The notes beneath the pieces were generated by a model, which saw only the letters and a program-made list of their open reading frames with translations, was not told the origin of the DNA and ran no database searches. From contig NATN01000199.1 of the NCBI GenBank assembly GCA_002085355.1, positions 1-11,190 of the forward strand: DNA of 11,190 bases. Direction: 5' to 3'. The first letter of the stretch is position 1. The number at the start of each line of letters is the position of its first letter. This document shows, piece by piece, positions 7,658 to 11,190 of this stretch. The DNA is from Candidatus Zhuqueibacterota bacterium 4484_87. Lineage in GTDB: Bacteria; Zhuqueibacterota; Zhuqueibacteria; Thermofontimicrobiales; Thermofontimicrobiaceae. The position numbers and the translations under genes were made by a program.

Positions 7658-7723
7658 AAAAAAGCAGCCTTAATCCATAATGGGAAGAAAGGAGGTAAAA
7701 CCCAAAATAAATTAAGGCCGCTT
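7656..7723 (-). terminator. Intrinsic terminator (minus strand)
   Basis: The minus strand has a 13-bp stem (7711-7723 paired with 7662-7674, one G-U pair) directly followed by a run of eight T residues (7663-7656, the first of them part of the stem foot). A 6x6 internal loop and a second short GGG/CCC stem enclose a 16-base loop. The U tract lies only on this strand, so it should end the candidate small RNA and any read-through from the 676-residue gene. It overlaps the last codon of the exchanger gene by two bases. Confidence 0.7.
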
Positions 7724-7826
7724 ATAAATTAAGGTCAATTTGACCTGACTATATTGGGAGGGTAACCAATATGCTCAAATTTTAGATTCTTTATACTATC
7801 TCTGAATTCAATGGTTCCATTTTTAT
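7656..7826 (-). ncRNA. Candidate small RNA with anti-Shine-Dalgarno loops
   Basis: Read on the minus strand, a transcript of about 170 bases would start near 7826 and end at the U tract near 7656. After an unstructured A/U-rich 5' part come three hairpins. Hairpin A has a perfect 7-bp stem (7766-7772 with 7751-7757) and loop UUACCCUC. Hairpin B has a 6-bp stem (7741-7746 with 7732-7737) and a 3-base loop. Hairpin C is the terminator, with a 13-bp stem (7711-7723 with 7662-7674), an inner GGG/CCC stem and a loop UUUUACCUCCUUUCUU. One pair of hairpin C is a G-U wobble on the minus strand but an A-C mismatch on the plus strand, which favours minus transcription. No open reading frame of note is present (only a possible 9-codon ATG frame near its 5' end, without a ribosome-binding site). 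I match it to no known RNA family; the role is inferred from the loops. Confidence 0.6.
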
Positions 7827-7832
7827 TTACAA

Positions 7833-7861
7833 ATAAAACCTCTCAGTGAACCCCGTGTCAA
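7833..7861 (-). promoter_or_regulatory. Near-consensus promoter of the candidate small RNA
   Basis: On the minus strand, a perfect TTGACA (-35, 7861-7856) and TTTTAT (-10, 7838-7833) are spaced by 17 bases. This is the best -35 match in the window and no protein-coding gene lies downstream on that strand before the terminator at 7656, which points to a non-coding transcript. Confidence 0.6.
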
Positions 7862-7875
7862 TTTTAGATATTTTC

Positions 7876-7898
7876 AACTTCAAAAAGATTCAGAAGTT
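7876..7898. repeat. Short inverted repeat downstream of the 676-residue gene
   Basis: AACTTC (7876-7881) and GAAGTT (7893-7898) form a 6-bp stem with an 11-base loop. On the plus strand a T run begins a few bases later (about 7904), so it could be a weak terminator for rightward read-through; on the minus strand no U tract follows. Confidence 0.35.
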
Positions 7899-7969
7899 CC
7901 AAATTTTTTCATATTTTATAATTTTTTTTATCTCTCTGTATCTGTTTAATTTTAATAAAGTTACAAAAT

Positions 7970-10000
7970 CTATTTAACCATTTGGATGGGAAAACCAAGA
8001 TAACCCACATAGTGCCAGAATGAGATTACTGCCGCTACCCAGTAATTTTTCACATCGCGCTCTTTTACCATAAGGTACAAAACGTAGCTGCCACGTACCA
8101 ATGAGCCTGGTGATACCGGAGTTGCCTGAAACGCCGCCAGAATCGCTCCGGCGTACATCATTCCCTCCTGCCATGTCTGTCCCATTGCAACCATTGCGTA
8201 CAAAGCGGCAATAATGGAGATGACCTGAGTTATGGGCAAAGTTGCTACATGAACAGCAACAGATTTCAAATATTTCTGGATGAACGGATCCTTCACATTC
8301 TGCCGAATATGTTCCGCTTCCTCATCTGTCAGCATACCTTCGCGTTGTCCGGCTTCCACATTTTGCAATAGCCAGGCTTCCCTGAAATCAGCATCGCGAT
8401 AAAATCGCACAGGGTAAGTGACACCATATTTGAAGGAACTCCACGCATATTTTCTGTCTGTCAAAAACCGATGCCAGGTTGGTGGCATCCAACCAAAAAA
8501 TAATCTCTGCAGCCAGAAAGAGAACAGCCTGTTCGTCAAACGGAAAGCTCTCTGCTCTGTGACCCGCCCATCACGATACCAGTCAATCAATGCATGTGCT
8601 GCTTTGGCTTTCATCGTCTTTCGAAAATAGCTTTTTTGGAATAAAATATTTTTGATATGCAGCCGATACTTACCATTCCCCCAAAGACGCCGGATGAATT
8701 TTCCCAGAAACGGAATAATACCAATCAAATAAAACAAGAAAAATTTCAAGCCTGACTTTTCCAGCTTTTCAGCATGTTGTTCGTCGATAGTTTGCCGCGT
8801 TTGCCACCCGCGAATCAGTCCTTTCTTCACCGACTTGCGCAGCGACTTTTTGTAAATCAGCTTCAGCCCCTGATGTGTGAGGTCAGGTTGGGACTCACGA
8901 TACTGTTTTTCCCTGACTTTCAATTCTTCAAATGCCGGCATCAGATCAGCAAACTCATCTGAATGAGAAGAAATGAATTCCTCTAATTTTTTCAAATTCC
9001 CCCGGTCGAACTGAACGATGCGGCCATGAAAAAGTCCGGAAACAATAAGTTTAATATCTCCGGGACTCATGGGCAGAAAAGGCAATAACGCCAAACCAGC
9101 CCGAAAATCGATGGCAGTAATTCCACCGATAACTTTCCTGTTGGAGTCTATACGTTTCAACGCATTGGGCTGACTTTTCATCGTCCACCATTCGTACTGA
9201 CGGGCGAATTCCGGGGCGCCTATCTCGTGCAACAGTTGAACGAACCGCTGCATATATTTTCTTTTTTCCAGATATTCAAAGGACTTCACCGAACCATCAG
9301 TGGGCAGTATGTCTGCTTTTTTCCATTTTTTTCTTTTAAAAATTTCATCATCAATCTCAAAATTCCAGTTTCTGCCCTCAACCCACTCGTTCACTTCTCC
9401 GTAACTGCCAATATTTTCATCAAAAAATGTGGCATACGTATCAACAACGCTATTTTCGTCGCCGAAGACAACTTTTGCTCCGCGTCGGATCAGTTTCTGC
9501 CACAGTACGCCAGCTCTGGCAGCGGCAAATTGAGTTTGCGCAGCAAAGGAGCCCTGGAACCCCAGCCAGTAAATGAAATTCCTGAAGGCAAGGGCAAAGC
9601 CGGACGGCGGGACTAATATTTTAATAGCATAGAGGCGTCCGGTTTTCAATCCGGCGAAAGATTTTTTGCTACTCCCGTCAATTTCTATTAATTTAACACG
9701 ATAGACCTGTCCGGCAAATCCTCCGCCGACAAATTTGTCCACCTCAAAAATAGCACTGGCTTTTTCATCAGGGCAGACGCCAACGAGTTCCACATACAAT
9801 CGGTCACTGCGATTGTAACGGGAAAGCGGATATTTTATTGCCAGTTCCGCACCATCAACCATTTTTTCCAGTTTATGACAGACTTCAAGAGAATAGCCAT
9901 TGTTGGACAACTCTGCGGGCAATGCAGTTTGTTCTTGATCACCAGGCGCTGACGCAGTTGCAAGCTGGTTGGTTGTTTCTAATATTTCTTGTTTTTCCAT
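7970..10000 (-). CDS. Kinase-like protein with membrane C-terminus, function unknown
   Basis: A 676-residue protein that I cannot name. Residues 88-128 resemble a protein-kinase N-lobe: a glycine-rich loop VGGGFAGQVYRVKL (91-104) and a YAIKIL lysine segment (Lys127). VNEWVEGRNW (203-212) could be the hinge. A C-lobe-like part follows, with LHEIGAPEFA (257-266), a QPNAL motif (277-281) and IDFRAG (297-302) where kinases carry DFG. The catalytic aspartate expected before QPN is not seen (Met-Lys-Ser instead), so it may be a pseudokinase or an AarF/ABC1-like atypical kinase. A basic helical region with a hydrophobic stretch (about 418-432) leads to a C-terminal part with hydrophobic helices at about 585-606, 612-626 and 652-671 and a TPVSPGSLVRG loop (627-637). 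The ATG at 10000 has AAGGA just upstream; an in-frame ATG at 10036 falls inside the predicted -10 box and is rejected. No partner gene is adjacent. Confidence 0.8.
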   Translation of the reverse strand: MEKQEILETTNQLATASAPGDQEQTALPAELSNNGYSLEVCHKLEKMVDGAELAIKYPLSRYNRSDRLYVELVGVCPDEKASAIFEVDKFVGGGFAGQVYRVKLIEIDGSSKKSFAGLKTGRLYAIKILVPPSGFALAFRNFIYWLGFQGSFAAQTQFAAARAGVLWQKLIRRGAKVVFGDENSVVDTYATFFDENIGSYGEVNEWVEGRNWNFEIDDEIFKRKKWKKADILPTDGSVKSFEYLEKRKYMQRFVQLLHEIGAPEFARQYEWWTMKSQPNALKRIDSNRKVIGGITAIDFRAGLALLPFLPMSPGDIKLIVSGLFHGRIVQFDRGNLKKLEEFISSHSDEFADLMPAFEELKVREKQYRESQPDLTHQGLKLIYKKSLRKSVKKGLIRGWQTRQTIDEQHAEKLEKSGLKFFLFYLIGIIPFLGKFIRRLWGNGKYRLHIKNILFQKSYFRKTMKAKAAHALIDWYRDGRVTEQRAFRLTNRLFSFWLQRLFFGWMPPTWHRFLTDRKYAWSSFKYGVTYPVRFYRDADFREAWLLQNVEAGQREGMLTDEEAEHIRQNVKDPFIQKYLKSVAVHVATLPITQVISIIAALYAMVAMGQTWQEGMMYAGAILAAFQATPVSPGSLVRGSYVLYLMVKERDVKNYWVAAVISFWHYVGYLGFPIQMVK

Positions 10001-10035
10001 AATTTTCCTTAAAAATAATAAAACAGCAGAAAGCA

Positions 10036-10064
10036 AATATAACCAAATGAAATAGAAAAATCAA
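10036..10064 (-). promoter_or_regulatory. Promoter of the kinase-like gene
   Basis: On the minus strand TTGATT (10064-10059) and TATATT (10041-10036) are spaced by 17 bases. Start of transcription is expected near 10029, giving a leader of about 30 bases and ruling out the ATG at 10036 as start. Hexamers and spacing are identical to those before the DksA-like gene. Confidence 0.62.
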
Positions 10065-10087
10065 GCAAAAAGGTTGGAGTTTGATTT

Positions 10088-10161
10088 GCCCTTTACTGGC
10101 TTTCGCCAGGGCTATCCGGTGCATTTAGGGTCATTTTTGCTCATTTCTTTGCGATAAATGC
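10088..10161. repeat. Two adjacent palindromes (REP-like)
   Basis: First palindrome: CTGGC (10096-10100), TTTC, GCCAG (10105-10109), extended by GCC/GGC (10088-10090 with 10110-10112) around a bulge. On the minus strand its loop is a GAAA tetraloop. Second palindrome: GCATTTA (10121-10127) and TAAATGC (10155-10161), with a 27-base interior holding two related TCATTT blocks. The GC-rich first part stands out in an A/T-rich spacer. This could be a dispersed palindromic element or part of a structured RNA; the sequence alone does not decide. Confidence 0.4.
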
Positions 10162-10164
10162 GAT

Positions 10165-10504
10165 TTTTTTGTCTCTTGCCTCATTGATTTTTCTTTTCAA
10201 CCACAAAATCACAATAAGCAGCAACAATCTCTCTTTCATAAAAGCAACGAGGCATTTTTACAGAAATTTATTTCTAAAATATCTGACTTTTCTGATCCAT
10301 AAATTTCAATTGCTTTTTTTGTGCAAAAAAGATACCATGATCATTACTTCTTTCATTTTTGGATGATTATTGTTGACTTTTTCTTCTTTTTTGAAAAAAC
10401 TTAAAATTTCTATTGATTTTTTAATCAAAAAGGATAAATTATCAAATTATGCTTTCATTCAGCTAAATGAACATCTCTTTTACCAAATGACTCACAGGAA
10501 AAAC
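10165..10504. other. A/T-rich gene-free spacer
   Basis: About 340 bases, very rich in T runs on the plus strand. A 65-codon frame (10169-10366) looks like low-complexity chance and has no ribosome-binding site. A small CTTTTTT/AAAAAAG palindrome lies near 10312-10330. Only a possible promoter at 10413-10440 is otherwise supported. Confidence 0.55.
10413..10440 (+). promoter_or_regulatory. Possible promoter of the DHH-type gene
   Basis: TTGATT (10413-10418) and TAAATT (10435-10440) are 16 bases apart, 65 bases upstream of the ATG at 10505. The -35 also forms a small hairpin with AATCAA at 10421-10426 plus neighbours. The assignment is weaker than for the two TATATT promoters because the whole stretch is A/T-rich. 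Confidence 0.4.
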
Positions 10505-11190
10505 ATGGAATTTGAAACCATAATTACACATAATGACCTGGACGGAATCGTCAGTGCTGCGATTTGCTCATACGTTTTTGGTATCGATCGTATCAAATTT
10601 GCAGGTCCCAATGACATTGCCAACGCAGACATTACCATAACAAGCAACGACATCGTATGTGATCTCCCCTATCCACTGGAATGCGGGCTCTGGTTTGATC
10701 ATCACGAAGGGAATCTGGAAGAGCTCCGCTATCGCAACATCGATGCAAATGAGATCCCTGGAAAATTTGACTTGAAACCTTCGTGCGCACGAGTTGTTTA
10801 CGATTATTTCCGCGAACAACAACCTTTACCGGAATACTTTGAAGAATTAGTTCGCGAGACAGATATTATCGATTCCTTTGAATACGTCTCCCTCGATGAC
10901 TGGCAAAAAGAAACGCCAGCCAAAATCATCGATTCTACCATCAGACTGCAGACTGAACAGTACAAACAAAAGATGAATTATTTGAAAAAGCTGGTATTTT
11001 TGCTGCGAGATAATCCCATTCAGCAAGTCATTCAATCCGACGAAATCCAGGAGCGGTATCAATACTATTTGCAGGAAGAACAAAACATTTTGCAAATCCT
11101 TCGTCAAAATTCAAGTTTTTTAAAGCAAGATGAAAATCAAGAGATGATTATTCTTGATTTTTCCGGTTTTTCCCGTCCGCCGCGAATCAT
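10505..11190 (+). CDS. DHH-family phosphoesterase-like protein (5' part)
   Basis: The first 228 codons are present and the frame is open to the window edge. The start is firm: AGGA at 10496-10499 is 5 bases before the ATG. The N-terminus carries ITHNDLDGIVSA (7-18), matching motif I of DHH-superfamily phosphoesterases, where His and Asp residues bind metal. VCDLPY (51-56) fits motif II, and FDHHEGN (64-70) is the DHH motif itself. The family includes RecJ, NrnA/Orn-like nucleases and cyclic-dinucleotide phosphodiesterases; all use two metal ions, usually manganese, to break phosphodiester or phosphoanhydride bonds. Residues 150-215 are rich in Glu, Gln and Lys and probably helical. The C-terminal substrate-binding (DHHA1) part is beyond the edge, so the substrate cannot be called. 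The preceding gene on the other strand shares no obvious role. Confidence 0.85.
   Translation, partial: MEFETIITHNDLDGIVSAAICSYVFGIDRIKFAGPNDIANADITITSNDIVCDLPYPLECGLWFDHHEGNLEELRYRNIDANEIPGKFDLKPSCARVVYDYFREQQPLPEYFEELVRETDIIDSFEYVSLDDWQKETPAKIIDSTIRLQTEQYKQKMNYLKKLVFLLRDNPIQQVIQSDEIQERYQYYLQEEQNILQILRQNSSFLKQDENQEMIILDFSGFSRPPRI

Noticed and set aside
7656..7782. Plus-strand reading of the hairpin region as exchanger 3' UTR or leader, including AAAGGAGGT and GGGAGGG with an ATG at 7771
   Set aside because: The first Shine-Dalgarno-like loop has no start codon within reach and the second leads only to a 4-codon frame; the T tract, the wobble pair and the promoter all favour the minus strand.
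9227..9616. A 129-codon plus-strand frame
   Set aside because: Antisense shadow of the kinase-like gene, which has clear motifs in its own frame.
9939..10124. A 61-codon minus-strand frame (MHRIALAKASKGQIK...)
   Set aside because: It runs through the palindrome, the predicted promoter and the start of the kinase-like gene in another frame; no ribosome-binding site.
10081..10135. Possible riboswitch (c-di-GMP or fluoride type) because of the GNRA-capped hairpin
   Set aside because: The conserved core bases of those classes are not present, and it lies upstream of the promoter of the minus-strand gene rather than in its leader.
10169..10366. A 65-codon plus-strand frame
   Set aside because: Low-complexity A/T-rich sequence, no start signal and no recognisable protein features.

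Overview
The window looks like chromosomal DNA from an uncultured bacterium of the Fibrobacterota-Chlorobiota-Bacteroidota side of the tree, perhaps Calditrichota or KSB1-like. This is inference: moderate-to-low GC, A/T-rich spacers, a membrane-anchored SGNH-plus-TPR protein with family-typical NPDVGKRYF and GHNEFYG motifs, and a short DksA/TraR protein behind a TTGATT-N17-TATATT promoter. No rRNA, tRNA, IS element or CRISPR array was seen.

Positions 1-6014 hold a rightward run of closely spaced genes: the last codons of a sugar-binding protein, two MalF/MalG-type permeases, a 52-residue membrane peptide (DUF5989-like, TTG start) whose Shine-Dalgarno overlaps the stop codon of the second permease, a 645-residue TPR protein with an SGNH-type domain that lacks its catalytic serine block, an RbsC-type permease and an RbsB-type lipoprotein binding protein. 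No ATPase for either importer lies in the window. The gene order suggests co-transcribed sugar uptake plus envelope or glycan work, but the link is inferred.

Positions 6015-7657 hold two separate rightward units: a DksA/TraR C4 zinc-finger protein with its own promoter, and a YrbG/CaxA-type sodium/calcium exchanger.

Positions 7656-7861 are the most unusual part. Read on the minus strand, this gene-free stretch has a near-consensus promoter (TTGACA-N17-TTTTAT), three hairpins in a row and an intrinsic terminator with a U tract. Two hairpin loops are CU-rich. One contains ACCUCCUUUCU, which matches the anti-Shine-Dalgarno tail of many bacterial 16S rRNAs. I call this a candidate small RNA that could bind ribosome-binding sites on mRNAs.

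Positions 7970-10000 (minus) encode a 676-residue protein with a kinase-like N-terminal fold, degenerate catalytic motifs and a membrane C-terminus; its function is unknown. Its promoter has the same hexamers and spacing as that of the DksA-like gene. An A/T-rich spacer with two palindromes (about 10085-10165) follows. From 10505 a DHH-family phosphoesterase-like gene runs off the right edge.
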